A stretch of 33,543 nt of DNA from a virus (IMGVR_UViG_3300023109_000068:1-33543), one strand, 5' to 3'; shown: positions 21,077 to 31,410, numbered from the stretch's first letter. Notes: generated from the sequence alone by a model not told the origin. Numbers and translations are program-made.

Positions 21077-22147
21077 ATGTTCTTTAAACAATTTCCAAAA
21101 ACGACATATAGTGTTAAAAACGATGCTATACAACAAGAAATAGCAGACCATTTTAGGTATGTTGATGTCATTGAACGGTCATCACAGAACTTTTATTCAT
21201 ATAAAAAGGAACAGATTATTGATTCTGAAAGGCCCGACACAATGTCAAAACGGTTATACGGCACCAATGATTACTATTGGACATTCTTTATTGCGAATGA
21301 TACATTGAAAAACGGGTTATCTGCATGGCCTAAAGGTGATAACGAGATTAATCAATTTATTTCGAATGAATTTAAGAACTTAAGTGTATATAGATTTCCA
21401 TTTAATGATACTCGACAAGACGGTGTAATCGAAACTATAACGGGATTACCTATTAACAATCCTAAGTATTTGCCATATCTATATCTTCTTACTCCTATTG
21501 CATCAACTCCTTCTGCACCAGGTCCTGGTGGCGATCCTAAAAAGGTTTATGCAAAAGTTAAAATAGTTGACTATAAACCAAATCTTTCTCAAATTTGGAT
21601 TGACTCGTCAAGTATTACTTGGACAACTCCTGAATCACAGTCCTTTGAAAATCAGGTTGGAGATGGCGGATATGTTGATACATTATGGACCAACCTCGCG
21701 AAACAAGTATTTGAATCACAGAATAGTGTTGAAAATATCTCCATGGAGTTTAACATATTTTTCCAATCCGACGAAACACCCGAGGTTAATATTCTAAGAG
21801 AAGAGTATGTCAAATATATACGTGATGCGATCACCAAATTCTACGGTGACAAATGGGTTGATGATGACCCTGAAACAGTTGACGATAAATCTTTAATGCT
21901 ACTTCATGACTTGTATCCTACGCAATATTGGAAAGATTCCTCACTCGCACCTGCTCATTATTATGATTCCGCTAATCCCGAAAATGAGATTACTGAATAT
22001 GAAACATTTGATTTTTCATCACCTAACTATATAACATACCGTGATGATATGATTGAAGATAACAATTCCAAAAAGGAAATAGTAGTTGTCTCACCTTCAT
22101 ACATTGACCAATTCGCAAGAGAATATAAAAAATTGCTAAATGAGTGA
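21077..22147 (+). CDS. gp53: Baseplate wedge protein, gp53-like, 356 aa
   Basis: The N-terminal domain (FFKQFPKTTYSV, then YSYKKEQIIDSERPDTMSKR and LYGTNDYYWTFFIANDTLKN) matches gp53, which joins wedges around the hub; GLSAWP follows as in the family. T4 gp53 is only 196 residues, so the C-terminal 150 or so residues are an extension without recognised fold, ending in a conserved-looking VVSPSYIDQFAREYKKLL. It overlaps the next gene by eight bases. Confidence 0.8.
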   Translation: MFFKQFPKTTYSVKNDAIQQEIADHFRYVDVIERSSQNFYSYKKEQIIDSERPDTMSKRLYGTNDYYWTFFIANDTLKNGLSAWPKGDNEINQFISNEFKNLSVYRFPFNDTRQDGVIETITGLPINNPKYLPYLYLLTPIASTPSAPGPGGDPKKVYAKVKIVDYKPNLSQIWIDSSSITWTTPESQSFENQVGDGGYVDTLWTNLAKQVFESQNSVENISMEFNIFFQSDETPEVNILREEYVKYIRDAITKFYGDKWVDDDPETVDDKSLMLLHDLYPTQYWKDSSLAPAHYYDSANPENEITEYETFDFSSPNYITYRDDMIEDNNSKKEIVVVSPSYIDQFAREYKKLLNE

Positions 22148-23636
22148 ACTAAATAGATCATACGCGGGTGAGGAAGGAAAGTCATCCAAACAATCTTCCT
22201 ATAAGATTTTAAAATGCATCATGGTGAATTCCGATGGTGAAGAAAAGGATATACATAACATGGTTGGTTATACACGAATTCATGAAAGTATATTTTCAGC
22301 TGCACTAATATGTGAAATTGGTATTCGTGATGAGTCTAACTTCCTTGAAGAGTTTAACATCACGGGTAATGAACTTATCGAACTTGAAATTGAGATAAAC
22401 AACTTCGGCCAGAAACGTGAGTTAAATTATACGTTCTATGTACGAGAGTATAATGATTATGCTCGAAGCGCGGAAAACAATCAGATACAAGCATATACAC
22501 TTATTGCTGTATCAGAACATGCTTATATCGCACCTCTTATTAACTATTCAGGTACTGCATTTGGTACAACGACGAGTGTAATTGAAAACATATTTAAGAA
22601 TGAACTTGATACTACGGGTAAAGATCATAAGGCATTGCTCATAACTCAAGGAAATTGTGCAACCGAATACACTGGTACACATAACCTCGCAAATCCTCTG
22701 AAAGAGTCTCTTAAGATATTAAATCACGCGGCTGATGTTAATAACACTCCTTATGTTCTTTATCAGGATCTTTCGACAAATATAAATTTAGTACCTTTAA
22801 GTTACGTTACTGATAGAGAAGAAAATCCAATTTATAAAACATTTGTAAATAAACAAATCTTATCGTCGGATGATGGTGATAACGAATATGCTGAAAGATC
22901 AACTCAAATGTTGAATATCACGTCAAATATTGGGATGGCACCTTCGATAAGAACTGCGGATGGAGGCGTTGCAACAAACAATACATTTATCGATATTTCA
23001 AATAAACAAATACGAAGAAATGCTTTCTTTGCTGACATTGCTATTAATAAAGATTTTACAACTGCGAAGGCTTTACCCTCAACAACATACGGTATACCAA
23101 CACTACAACGTATACAGGCAGAACTCCACGCAAAAGCAAAAAAGAATGCTTCTACCGCTGCTTTAAATTTAATTCATCCTCTCGTTGGTCTTGCGAATAC
23201 TCTATTGTCAAAAGAAAATCCTTCGTCTGATCAATATAAATTTGGTCAAACTCGAACACCGACTGCAAAAGACGAGTATAGATATATTAACACCAATAAT
23301 GTAGAAGCAACCACACCTTCACAAACACAAGAACAACATTCAAACACATCACGAGCATATCTATCAAACTATGATTCATGCTCTCATAAATTTACTGTTA
23401 TGGGTGATACATTCTTGAATCCTGCACGAACAATTCAACTCAAATTTCCAAAAGCAACTGATCCTTCTGTATATAAGAAATATACTGGTAAGTCAGAAAC
23501 AAATCTATACGATCATCTACTTTCCGGACCATATCTTATCTTTGAAACAACTCATACCTTTCAAGAAGGAAAATACGAAACACAAATGACTGTTAAGACC
23601 GATGCACTCGTTCCACTCGGCCTCGAAGTCGAATAA
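22140..23636 (+). CDS. Baseplate hub protein (gp27-like position and size), 498 aa
   Basis: The product lies between gp53 and the gp5-like spike and is rich in beta strands: an N-terminal domain (HNMVGYTRIHESIFSAALIC, then IGIRDESNFLEEFNITGNEL), a middle domain and a C-terminal domain (FTVMGDTFLNPARTIQLKFP) typical of hub proteins that form the trimeric ring holding the spike. T4 gp27 is 391 residues. I infer the gp27 role from layout and fold pattern. No Shine-Dalgarno sequence is seen; the overlap with gp53 suggests coupled translation. Confidence 0.65.
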   Translation: MSELNRSYAGEEGKSSKQSSYKILKCIMVNSDGEEKDIHNMVGYTRIHESIFSAALICEIGIRDESNFLEEFNITGNELIELEIEINNFGQKRELNYTFYVREYNDYARSAENNQIQAYTLIAVSEHAYIAPLINYSGTAFGTTTSVIENIFKNELDTTGKDHKALLITQGNCATEYTGTHNLANPLKESLKILNHAADVNNTPYVLYQDLSTNINLVPLSYVTDREENPIYKTFVNKQILSSDDGDNEYAERSTQMLNITSNIGMAPSIRTADGGVATNNTFIDISNKQIRRNAFFADIAINKDFTTAKALPSTTYGIPTLQRIQAELHAKAKKNASTAALNLIHPLVGLANTLLSKENPSSDQYKFGQTRTPTAKDEYRYINTNNVEATTPSQTQEQHSNTSRAYLSNYDSCSHKFTVMGDTFLNPARTIQLKFPKATDPSVYKKYTGKSETNLYDHLLSGPYLIFETTHTFQEGKYETQMTVKTDALVPLGLEVE

Positions 23637-23641
23637 ACATT

Positions 23642-24967
23642 ATGATAAAGAATCCAAACTTCTTCCTCGGTGTAATTGAGGATATACAAGATCCCAGAGA
23701 ATCAAATCGTGTTCGCTGTCGTGTACTAGGACACCATACTGAAGATCTTACAAAACTACCCACGGAATCACTTCCCTGGATGAATGTAACCTTTCCTGTT
23801 ACATCTGCTTCTATGTCGAGTATAGGATCAGGTTCTCATGGTTTACTTCTTGGATCATGGGTATTTGGTATATTTATTGATCCCGAAAATCAACAAGGAC
23901 TTATACTTGGATCCCTTGCATCTGAATCAACACATCAAGAGGTATATGATCCAAACATTGGCTTTCGTGACCCTTCTGAAATATATCCACTATCAACTCG
24001 ATCTGATGCACCAGCTCTTACACAAACCGAAGCTGAACAATCTTCAAGTTACCAGTATAAAATAAACAATCGATACGAAGATATACCTGTTGCCACTCAA
24101 CCTCATCTATCTACAATTACTGAAGACTCCGCACCTGAAAGTAAAAAATACTCAACTCCAGATGCTCAAGAGTACGCACAACCAGTCTATCCTTATAATA
24201 AAGTAATACAATCAGAGTCAGGACATACACAAGAATACGATGATACACCCGGAAAGGAAAGAATATCCCAAACCCATAGGTCTGGAACCTCACAAGAGAT
24301 CATAGCTGACGGAACAAGTATACATACCATCGTTGGTAATGGGTATAAGATAGTAGCAGGAGAAAACAATGTCTATATAGTCGGAAATTGCAATATCACT
24401 GTAGATGGAGACATGAAAACACTCGTAGGTGGTAACTATGATCTAGAAGTAGAAGGTGATATGAATACGCTTATACACGGAAACAGGAAGACGAAGATTA
24501 GCGCCGACTGCGAATCAGAAATTATCGGAAAGCGAAATATACATATTAGTAAGGGCGATACTTTAAAAGTCGGAGAGTCTCAGAATATTAGTATCACCGA
24601 CGACGCGAAATTCGAAACACTTACTGGAGGTCAGGTAATTAACATAAAAACGAATAGGAACGCGAATATCGGGTTAAAAGATATTCATAATGTGGGAGAA
24701 GATTTCGATTTAAGTGTTACTGGTAATCGTAATGATGTTACATTCGGCGATTTAGGACACTCTATATACTCGAGTAGTAATTTAAAAATAACATGCCCGC
24801 AAAAAACGAATTTATCATCCCCAGTGCTTGAAGTATCGGGAGATATAATCGCAGGTAATGCAGGTGTATCACTTATAACACATTCTCACTTACAGCAAGC
24901 AGGTAATGATGCTGGTGCTGGTGCAGATACATTAGCACCAACCGCTGGAACAGGAGTAGGATCATGA
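23642..24967 (+). CDS. gp5: Central spike, gp5/VgrG-like without lysozyme domain, 441 aa
   Basis: Residues 1-110 form the OB-fold domain (FFLGVIEDIQDPRESNRVRC, LPWMNVTFPVTSASMSSIGS, HGLLLGSWVFGIF). A long linker follows to about 205. From about 215 to 390 short repeated strands (IDGTSIHTIVGNGYKIVAGE, NCNITVDGDMKTLVGGNYDL and more) build the triple-stranded beta-helix needle. T4 gp5 has a lysozyme between the OB fold and needle; here it is absent. Peptidoglycan cleavage may come from the next gene instead, which overlaps it by four bases (ATGA). Confidence 0.8.
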   Translation: MIKNPNFFLGVIEDIQDPRESNRVRCRVLGHHTEDLTKLPTESLPWMNVTFPVTSASMSSIGSGSHGLLLGSWVFGIFIDPENQQGLILGSLASESTHQEVYDPNIGFRDPSEIYPLSTRSDAPALTQTEAEQSSSYQYKINNRYEDIPVATQPHLSTITEDSAPESKKYSTPDAQEYAQPVYPYNKVIQSESGHTQEYDDTPGKERISQTHRSGTSQEIIADGTSIHTIVGNGYKIVAGENNVYIVGNCNITVDGDMKTLVGGNYDLEVEGDMNTLIHGNRKTKISADCESEIIGKRNIHISKGDTLKVGESQNISITDDAKFETLTGGQVINIKTNRNANIGLKDIHNVGEDFDLSVTGNRNDVTFGDLGHSIYSSSNLKITCPQKTNLSSPVLEVSGDIIAGNAGVSLITHSHLQQAGNDAGAGADTLAPTAGTGVGS

Positions 24968-27585
24968 ATCACTTAATACAAACACCAACACAGTTTGGAT
25001 CAGCAGAAGTAATAGCAAGAGGTACGAATGAGTATACGCTCTTTTATACGAATTTAACAAACCTCGCGCATCTTGAATCATGGACTCGATGGGAATCATT
25101 TCCATCAGTTGTTCGTGTTGGTAACTTTGTTTATTGTCTTGCAGCACTCACGGGCTCTAAATATTATACCTGGTGGACACTGATTGATGTTGTTCCTGAC
25201 CCAGCAGATCCTTATCGCCTTGGAAGTAATGTTGCGTATCCTCAGATTACGAATGAGATGAGCACTTCACTCGATCAGATACAGATTAATCCGGATGATG
25301 ATGAGAATATAACGAATGATGGCAATACTAATTTCGAATTGACAACACTTAAACCCTATTATACTCTACCTGTTACAGTTACAGGGTATAACACGAGTAA
25401 TAATATTGGAGGATTATTCTATTCAGCAAGCTATAATTTTGAAAAGATATATCCTTCCTTTCAACCAAATTGGTCAAGCGCGCGAATCGTGAAAGGTCAC
25501 AATAATGAAATTCGAATTTCAGGATGGGGTGAGCGAGTTGATCTTATACAAGACCCTGATTCGCCAACACCGCCGGCAATCACAGATAAGATTAGTTTAT
25601 TCGCGCCATTTGGAACAAAGAAACAATTTGAAACTCTTTATGGTAAGCAATCAGACTGGTGCGAGCCTGATGGTACTCAGTGGATGTTCGAAGCACCGGC
25701 GGGTCATGCTAATCAATCAGTACGATGGGCAGATGATGATGCGTTCCAAGCTGAAAACGCTGATGGTCGAACTTATTACTATCCATTCCAATTCGATGGG
25801 CCTTTAAGTAATCAATACTTTATTAATGTAAAAGGTGATGTAAATCAGGATGGTGTTGATGATACGCCTGTTAAGGATGTAGTTAAAACAATTGCAGGTA
25901 TCGCGATCGCTGATGAAATAACACAAAGGCTCGATGTTACGAAATGCGGATATGATTTCGATCTTAATCTAGGTAATCTACCAGTGCCGGAGTTTGTCAA
26001 GAGTATAGGTGCGAAGGCGAATGAAATGAAAGACACTATCGGATCTGCTATTAGTAAAGGCTCAGCAGGCATTCTGGAAATCGTGGAAAAGGCTGAGGGG
26101 GTAAAGGGCGCCTTAGAAGATGAGTTAAGTACAGTCGGTGAGAAGTTGACTGAGAACTTTTCTGAGGCACTATCGAAGATTAATCCTCTTGATACAGAGG
26201 CGATTGATTCATTGAAGGAGAAGTGGTCGGGTGTTGTTGATAATATCGAAGATATTCTTGAGAATTTAGATAAAGTTGACATATGTTCTCTTGTTGATGT
26301 TGTTGCAAAGGTTGATAAGAATGGTGTACTTATTAAGAAGCCAGAGATGGAAGATACTCCGATTGATCCGATTGAACCTTCGAAGAAAACACATATTGTT
26401 CCTATTACAAATGGTAATATACCTCAAACAAATATACAGAAGAAAGAGGGTATTGCACCGAATACGATAAAGTCGATTGAAGAGCAATACGAGTATGCGT
26501 GGAAGAAGTTGTATGATGTGGCTATCATTGGTGATTATACATCGAGTGTAGGTGAGAAGAAAATAAATGTTGTCGAGCTCGGTCAGCAATTAAGGGATGA
26601 TGAGGAGTATCAAGCAATACAGGGTGTGGTTGTCATGGGTCTTCCTGCACCGAGTAATTCTCGTCTTGAGGAGATGGAGAAGAAATGGGCGCAGGATCAC
26701 TACCTTCTCACGTATATTTCTCTTGTGTTATCACGTGCGCGTCAGCAAATATATCAAAGGTTCAAAGATCAGAAGAGACCTGATATTACATCCGACACTG
26801 ATCCGCGAGATCTTGTGAAGACATCACCAAAACTCTGGCAAGATGCACCTCAGCTATTGGGAACGAAGATGCATGCACCGGGTGTAATATGGTCGGTATA
26901 TACTCAAGAGGATTTGGATAAAAGGAATGAAATAAGAGATGAAATATTAAAGGCTATTCGTGAGTATATCCTTACTGAAGAGCTTATTCTATCACTGAAT
27001 AGACTTTCTGTCGCAGCGCCAAGCGAACATGTAAAGAATATAGAAACACCTGCATCAGATGAAGAAATCGGGGATGCAACCTTTGAAAGTGAAGGAGAAA
27101 AGAAATCGAATGAAATTGGAGGTGCTGTGAAGGATGGAAGTTCAGGTAAGGTGAGTTATGCTTATGAGAAGGGCACTATCCGTAATCAACCTATTCAGCC
27201 ACGGCTCTTCGATATTCTTGAGAATACCGCGATACAGCACGATTTAACAATACACATATATTCAGGAGGACAACCAGCGAAAGGTAGACGAACGGGTTCT
27301 TTACGACACAATAATGGATACGCGGCCGATGTACGCATTTATAATAAAGATGGTCGTCGTCTTACAGCAACAAGATCGAAGGATATACCTGAACTCGAGA
27401 AGATTGTGAAAACCCTTAGGGAAAACGGAGTAGAATCGATTGGTGCACATCCGCTTTATATGAATGGTAATTTACATATTGATATTGCATCATCCGGTCC
27501 TTCGAGTTCGCCAAGCGCTGTTTGGGGAAATACACATGGCTATGGTTCTTCTCCCAACTGGTTAAGAAAAGCATTTAAAATTTAA
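24964..27585 (+). CDS. Large tail protein with C-terminal M15-type peptidase domain, 873 aa
   Basis: The last 150 residues carry the zinc-site pattern of D-Ala-D-Ala-type (M15) peptidases: SLRHNNGYAADV with His782 and Asp789, and NLHIDI with His838 and Asp840. They should cleave peptide bridges in peptidoglycan. Residues 292-300 (DVNQDGVDD) resemble an EF-hand calcium loop. The N-terminal 300 residues are beta-rich; the middle (about 330-430) is helical. No signal peptide: it is probably a virion part near the spike, opening the cell wall during DNA entry. It is preceded by AGGAG, a clear Shine-Dalgarno sequence. Confidence 0.7.
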   Translation: MNHLIQTPTQFGSAEVIARGTNEYTLFYTNLTNLAHLESWTRWESFPSVVRVGNFVYCLAALTGSKYYTWWTLIDVVPDPADPYRLGSNVAYPQITNEMSTSLDQIQINPDDDENITNDGNTNFELTTLKPYYTLPVTVTGYNTSNNIGGLFYSASYNFEKIYPSFQPNWSSARIVKGHNNEIRISGWGERVDLIQDPDSPTPPAITDKISLFAPFGTKKQFETLYGKQSDWCEPDGTQWMFEAPAGHANQSVRWADDDAFQAENADGRTYYYPFQFDGPLSNQYFINVKGDVNQDGVDDTPVKDVVKTIAGIAIADEITQRLDVTKCGYDFDLNLGNLPVPEFVKSIGAKANEMKDTIGSAISKGSAGILEIVEKAEGVKGALEDELSTVGEKLTENFSEALSKINPLDTEAIDSLKEKWSGVVDNIEDILENLDKVDICSLVDVVAKVDKNGVLIKKPEMEDTPIDPIEPSKKTHIVPITNGNIPQTNIQKKEGIAPNTIKSIEEQYEYAWKKLYDVAIIGDYTSSVGEKKINVVELGQQLRDDEEYQAIQGVVVMGLPAPSNSRLEEMEKKWAQDHYLLTYISLVLSRARQQIYQRFKDQKRPDITSDTDPRDLVKTSPKLWQDAPQLLGTKMHAPGVIWSVYTQEDLDKRNEIRDEILKAIREYILTEELILSLNRLSVAAPSEHVKNIETPASDEEIGDATFESEGEKKSNEIGGAVKDGSSGKVSYAYEKGTIRNQPIQPRLFDILENTAIQHDLTIHIYSGGQPAKGRRTGSLRHNNGYAADVRIYNKDGRRLTATRSKDIPELEKIVKTLRENGVESIGAHPLYMNGNLHIDIASSGPSSSPSAVWGNTHGYGSSPNWLRKAFKI

Positions 27586-27587
27586 AC

Positions 27588-28010
27588 ATGAAAGATATAC
27601 TTAATATAGACACAAACGGGAAAGTAAGAGAGAAGTATCTTCGATATGTTCTTGTCGAAGAGATGCGTAAAAGCACACTGAACGGGTATGTACCATCAAA
27701 TGGTGCACAGCTTGGTGTGATTGAAGGCAAGCCAGAAGAGTACGCAGATTACTTAATTCGACAAGTTCAGAGTTCTGCAAAGATGAATGCTCTCTTTGAT
27801 AAGACAGTTCGGTCCTATTCTTCAGCAGGAAAATTGATCGAGACTCGTCGGCTTGGCCTGTTTAGTATAGATCCAAAGACAGTGAATGTTGTAAAGAATA
27901 CAGATCTTTTCAAGCCTCGCACAAATATAACTCACGCGATTCGATTGTATGAGAAATATATTCATCGAACAAGTAAGCTTCCTGTGATAAGTGGTGTGAT
28001 TTCGATATAA
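27588..28010 (+). CDS. Hypothetical tail-operon protein, 140 aa
   Basis: The gene is two bases after the peptidase protein, within the baseplate operon. The N-terminus (MKDILNIDTNGKVREKYLRY, then VLVEEMRKSTLNGY) is helical, and the C-terminus is basic. No known domain is seen. Co-location suggests a virion or assembly role. The late promoter for gp25 overlaps its stop codon. Confidence 0.6.
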   Translation: MKDILNIDTNGKVREKYLRYVLVEEMRKSTLNGYVPSNGAQLGVIEGKPEEYADYLIRQVQSSAKMNALFDKTVRSYSSAGKLIETRRLGLFSIDPKTVNVVKNTDLFKPRTNITHAIRLYEKYIHRTSKLPVISGVISI

Positions 28011-28013
28011 ATA
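28006..28013 (+). promoter_or_regulatory. Late promoter box before gp25
   Basis: TATAAATA spans the stop codon of the upstream gene and lies nine bases before the gp25 ATG. Confidence 0.55.
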
Positions 28014-28022
28014 GAATAGAGT

Positions 28023-28466
28023 ATGCCTTTGCAATCAGATTACAACGTCGACGAAAAAGCTCCTATCGATTATTCGGGAGGAAAGAATGCGTTGTATGCT
28101 GATATCCCAATGCAATTTGTTAAACACCCTGACACAAAGGACATCCGCCCAATTACAGATATTCGTGCAATTCGACAAGCTGTTAAAAATCTTGTACTTA
28201 CAAAAACACACGAACGCCCATTTCAACCAGAGCTTGGGTGTAGAGTAACTGCATACCTTTTCGAAAACGTTGATCAGTTTACTGCGATCGCGATTCGAGA
28301 TGAGATTGTACGTGTATTACAATTGCATGAACCGAGAATTAAAAATGTTCAGGTAACTGTTGATCTTGATACAGATAATAACAGGTTGCTTGTGACAATA
28401 CTATTTCAAATTAAATTAACTAACGAAAACGCAGAGGTAGAATTCTATCTCGATAGAATCAGATAA
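28023..28466 (+). CDS. gp25: Baseplate wedge subunit gp25, 147 aa
   Basis: This is a clear GPW/gp25 family protein: AVKNLVLTKTHERPFQPELG (about 53-72) and LHEPRIKNVQV with the family's EPR motif at 103-105, followed by two core strands (VTVDLD, RLLVTILFQI). gp25 binds the sheath and wedge and starts sheath assembly, as its relatives do in contractile injection systems. T4 gp25 is 132 residues. It is followed by gp6 after four bases, as expected for wedge genes. Confidence 0.9.
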   Translation: MPLQSDYNVDEKAPIDYSGGKNALYADIPMQFVKHPDTKDIRPITDIRAIRQAVKNLVLTKTHERPFQPELGCRVTAYLFENVDQFTAIAIRDEIVRVLQLHEPRIKNVQVTVDLDTDNNRLLVTILFQIKLTNENAEVEFYLDRIR

Positions 28467-28470
28467 GATC

Positions 28471-30285
28471 ATGCCAATTAAACAAATAAATGTAACAGAC
28501 TTAGATTTCGCTGATATTAAGGAAGCGATTAAGGATTACTATCAAAGAGAAGAAGGACCATTTAAGGATTTTGACTTTGATGGTTCGGGTATGAACATGA
28601 TTCTTGACATGTTAGCGTATAACACGCACTATAATGCTGTTCTTGCACACCTCACAGCGAATGAATCTTTTCTTTCCTCGGCGCAACTAAGAAAGAACGT
28701 CGTTGCTCGAGCGAAGACACTTGGTTATAATCCGCATGGTACATCTTCAGCAGAAACAGAAATTACTCTTTCAAATCTTGATTCTTCTATTTTATCGATT
28801 CCTGAAGGTACGATATTCAATACAACCGATTCAGTTAACAATTCAACGTATAGCTTTGTTACGTTTGAAGAAATTGGAGAGCCGGACAAACCATTTGTTA
28901 TACATGAAGGTTCGATCAGAACAAGCTCGTATGTTTTTGATAATAGCATTTCCAATTTAAGATTTGAAATTCCTCACGAAAATATCGATACAACAAAGAT
29001 TGTGGTGTCAGTGAGACAATCTGCGGCAAGTACTCAACAGGATATTTACACAAAATTCTATGAGCTTCCTGGTGTCGATTCTAACTCAACAGTTTATTTT
29101 ATTAATGAAAACCCAAATGGGAAATTTGAAATTTCCTTTGGTGACGGTGTACTTGGTAAGAAACCTGATGCAGGTTCAATTATCACTATTAAGTATTTAA
29201 CTACGAATGGTGCTGCGGCAAATGGTCTATCATCATTCACTACAGCTGATCCGATATTCAACGGTGTGAATAAACCAACCATCACCTCGACCGGCGCAAC
29301 GACAGGAGGAAGTGCAAAGGAAGCACTCGAAAGTATTCGTTCAAACGCTCCTCTTCAATTCGTATCTCAGAATAGAGCAGTGACGGTTGACGACTATATT
29401 GCACTTGTTCGTAAAAACACGAGTGTAAGTTCTATTTCAGTTTGGGGAGGAGAAGATAATAACCCTCCAGTGTATGGCTCAGTCTTTATATCTGCGAAGC
29501 CTCATGAAGGTGTTACTTTAAGCGATGAGGAAAAAACTCGACTTATGCCAATACTTAATTCAAAAGGTATTCTTACTGTCAAGCCTGAATTTGTCGATCC
29601 CGATATCACTTATTTGTATTTTGACATTTTCACAAAATATAACTCTTCACTTACTAACTTAGGCTCAGCTGGTGTATCAGCGCTTGTACGATCAGGAATT
29701 GAGACATTCAGTGATGATGAACTTGAAAAGTTTGATAAGATGTTTAGATATTCAGATTTGTTAAATTATATCACAAATCTCGATAATGCAATTACGAGTG
29801 CTTATGTACGAGTCTTCTGTTTAAAAAGCTTTACTGCGCTTAATACAAACACAAGCTCTTACCAAGTTAACTTTAACTTCCCGCTCGCTGTGCCGGAAGA
29901 TCCTACTGAATCACTTATTACATCGAGCGCTTACGTTAACGATGGTGTAAAATATTACTTTAAAGACGAACCATCTTCGGTTGATAACATTCGAAATATA
30001 TATCGTTACTATATTAACTCGAGCGGATCTGAAATTGTAGATGAACAATTCGTTGGTACTGTCGATACAGATACTGGTATGGCGCAAATTAAAGATTTCA
30101 ACGTGACCGCTGATACCGCGATTAATATATTTGCACGTCCTGAGTCAAACGACGTTGTTCCTAAAAGAAACCAGATTCTTGAAGTTGACATAGAAAATAC
30201 TGTGATCAGTTCTCAGATTGACACACTTGCTACAAGAGGTTCTGCTGGCGCGATTGAATACACAACCACTCCCCGCGAAAGATAA
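28471..30285 (+). CDS. gp6: Baseplate wedge protein gp6 (baseplate J family), 604 aa
   Basis: The N-terminal helical domain contains DFDFDGSGMNMILDMLAYNT (about 33-52) and HYNAVLAHLTANESFLSSAQ, typical of gp6. The central domain shows the baseplate-J signature, including FEISFGDGVLGKKPDAGSII and SQNRAVTVDDYIALVRKNT. gp6 dimers form the ring linking baseplate wedges. T4 gp6 has 660 residues. Its last base overlaps the start of the next gene (TAATG). Confidence 0.9.
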   Translation: MPIKQINVTDLDFADIKEAIKDYYQREEGPFKDFDFDGSGMNMILDMLAYNTHYNAVLAHLTANESFLSSAQLRKNVVARAKTLGYNPHGTSSAETEITLSNLDSSILSIPEGTIFNTTDSVNNSTYSFVTFEEIGEPDKPFVIHEGSIRTSSYVFDNSISNLRFEIPHENIDTTKIVVSVRQSAASTQQDIYTKFYELPGVDSNSTVYFINENPNGKFEISFGDGVLGKKPDAGSIITIKYLTTNGAAANGLSSFTTADPIFNGVNKPTITSTGATTGGSAKEALESIRSNAPLQFVSQNRAVTVDDYIALVRKNTSVSSISVWGGEDNNPPVYGSVFISAKPHEGVTLSDEEKTRLMPILNSKGILTVKPEFVDPDITYLYFDIFTKYNSSLTNLGSAGVSALVRSGIETFSDDELEKFDKMFRYSDLLNYITNLDNAITSAYVRVFCLKSFTALNTNTSSYQVNFNFPLAVPEDPTESLITSSAYVNDGVKYYFKDEPSSVDNIRNIYRYYINSSGSEIVDEQFVGTVDTDTGMAQIKDFNVTADTAINIFARPESNDVVPKRNQILEVDIENTVISSQIDTLATRGSAGAIEYTTTPRER

Positions 30286-31394
30286 TGCACGAGTCTATTG
30301 CAAATAGTAAACCTTTAAATCATGAAAGAGATAGGGTACGTGAGCTGATCCCAGATTACTTGAGAGAGTCAGCTGTGAATCTCATTTCTTTCATGGAAGA
30401 ATATTACAACTATCTTAACAGGGAAAATTTCGCCTCATATGAACTTGACCATGTAATTTCTGAAAACGATATTGACACTACTTCAGCGAAATATCTTGAT
30501 TCAATACAATCAGAAATAGCGAAGATTGTTCCAAACTCTTCTGTCATGGATAGGACCACGCTTTATAAGAGGATCGTGCACTATTATCGCATTAAAGGTA
30601 CTCCTGAAAGTGTTGAAGTATTTTTCCAAATGATGTTTGACACTATCGTTGAAATATTTTATCCTGGAGATCATCTTTTAAAATTGTCAGCAGGTGATTA
30701 CTCAGAAACGACTAATTTGTGGAGTGATAAAAGCGGATTCTTATCGAGCACTGATAAAATCCAAGACGGTGAATTTTGGCAAAAGTATAGTTATCAAATT
30801 AAATCCGAAATTACTTCTCAGCGATGGTTTGATGCGTTTAGTCGATTAGTTCATCCTGCAGGTATGAAGTTATTTGCGTTAGTTATTGTCACTGCTAGTT
30901 TTCGAAACAAATGGTTTGATAAGCTTAATTACGAGTCGACCATATCAAATCCAGAAGGTTGGTTAAACGATTTGCGTCCACCTTCGCTAGGTTATCACAC
31001 TCCCCGATATCAGCTTGGTTGGTTACAGTCATCTATCGCTCAATTTATTGAAAGCCTAGCGGAAAACCTATATGATACAACCACAGCCGCGGGCATAAAT
31101 TTAAATCGTGATCGAATTGTTAGTTTAGTTACGCAGTTATTAGTTACTTCGACTATTACTGCTGATAAGATAAACCGTGATCATTATTACAATCGAGGAT
31201 ATTGGGATGATGTAGAACCTCTCGCCAATTTAGGCATAGCCTCTACAACAATTTCTGAATTAATTGATGACGCGGCTGCACCTCAACCTAGCGTTGATAT
31301 CGACGGGTTCGTTGATACGAATAATTATAGAGGCCCCGATACTGATTCGGTTTACCTACAACCCGATGGAATTTCCAGATATAAATTCGCATAA
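30285..31394 (+). CDS. Baseplate-associated structural protein after gp6, 369 aa
   Basis: The N-terminal part (ERDRVRELIPDYLRESAVNL, then ISFMEEYYNYLNRE and RIVHYYRIKGTPESVEVFFQ) is a helical pattern seen directly after gp6 in marine T4-like phages; I recall it only as a structural protein. A domain with WFDAFSRLVHPAGMKLFALV follows at about 180-200. It could replace the T4 gp7 or gp8 wedge functions, but similarity to those is not visible. Start and stop codons of neighbours overlap, indicating one operon. Confidence 0.65.
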   Translation: MHESIANSKPLNHERDRVRELIPDYLRESAVNLISFMEEYYNYLNRENFASYELDHVISENDIDTTSAKYLDSIQSEIAKIVPNSSVMDRTTLYKRIVHYYRIKGTPESVEVFFQMMFDTIVEIFYPGDHLLKLSAGDYSETTNLWSDKSGFLSSTDKIQDGEFWQKYSYQIKSEITSQRWFDAFSRLVHPAGMKLFALVIVTASFRNKWFDKLNYESTISNPEGWLNDLRPPSLGYHTPRYQLGWLQSSIAQFIESLAENLYDTTTAAGINLNRDRIVSLVTQLLVTSTITADKINRDHYYNRGYWDDVEPLANLGIASTTISELIDDAAAPQPSVDIDGFVDTNNYRGPDTDSVYLQPDGISRYKFA

Positions 31395-31410
31395 TAACTT
31401 AAACATTTGA

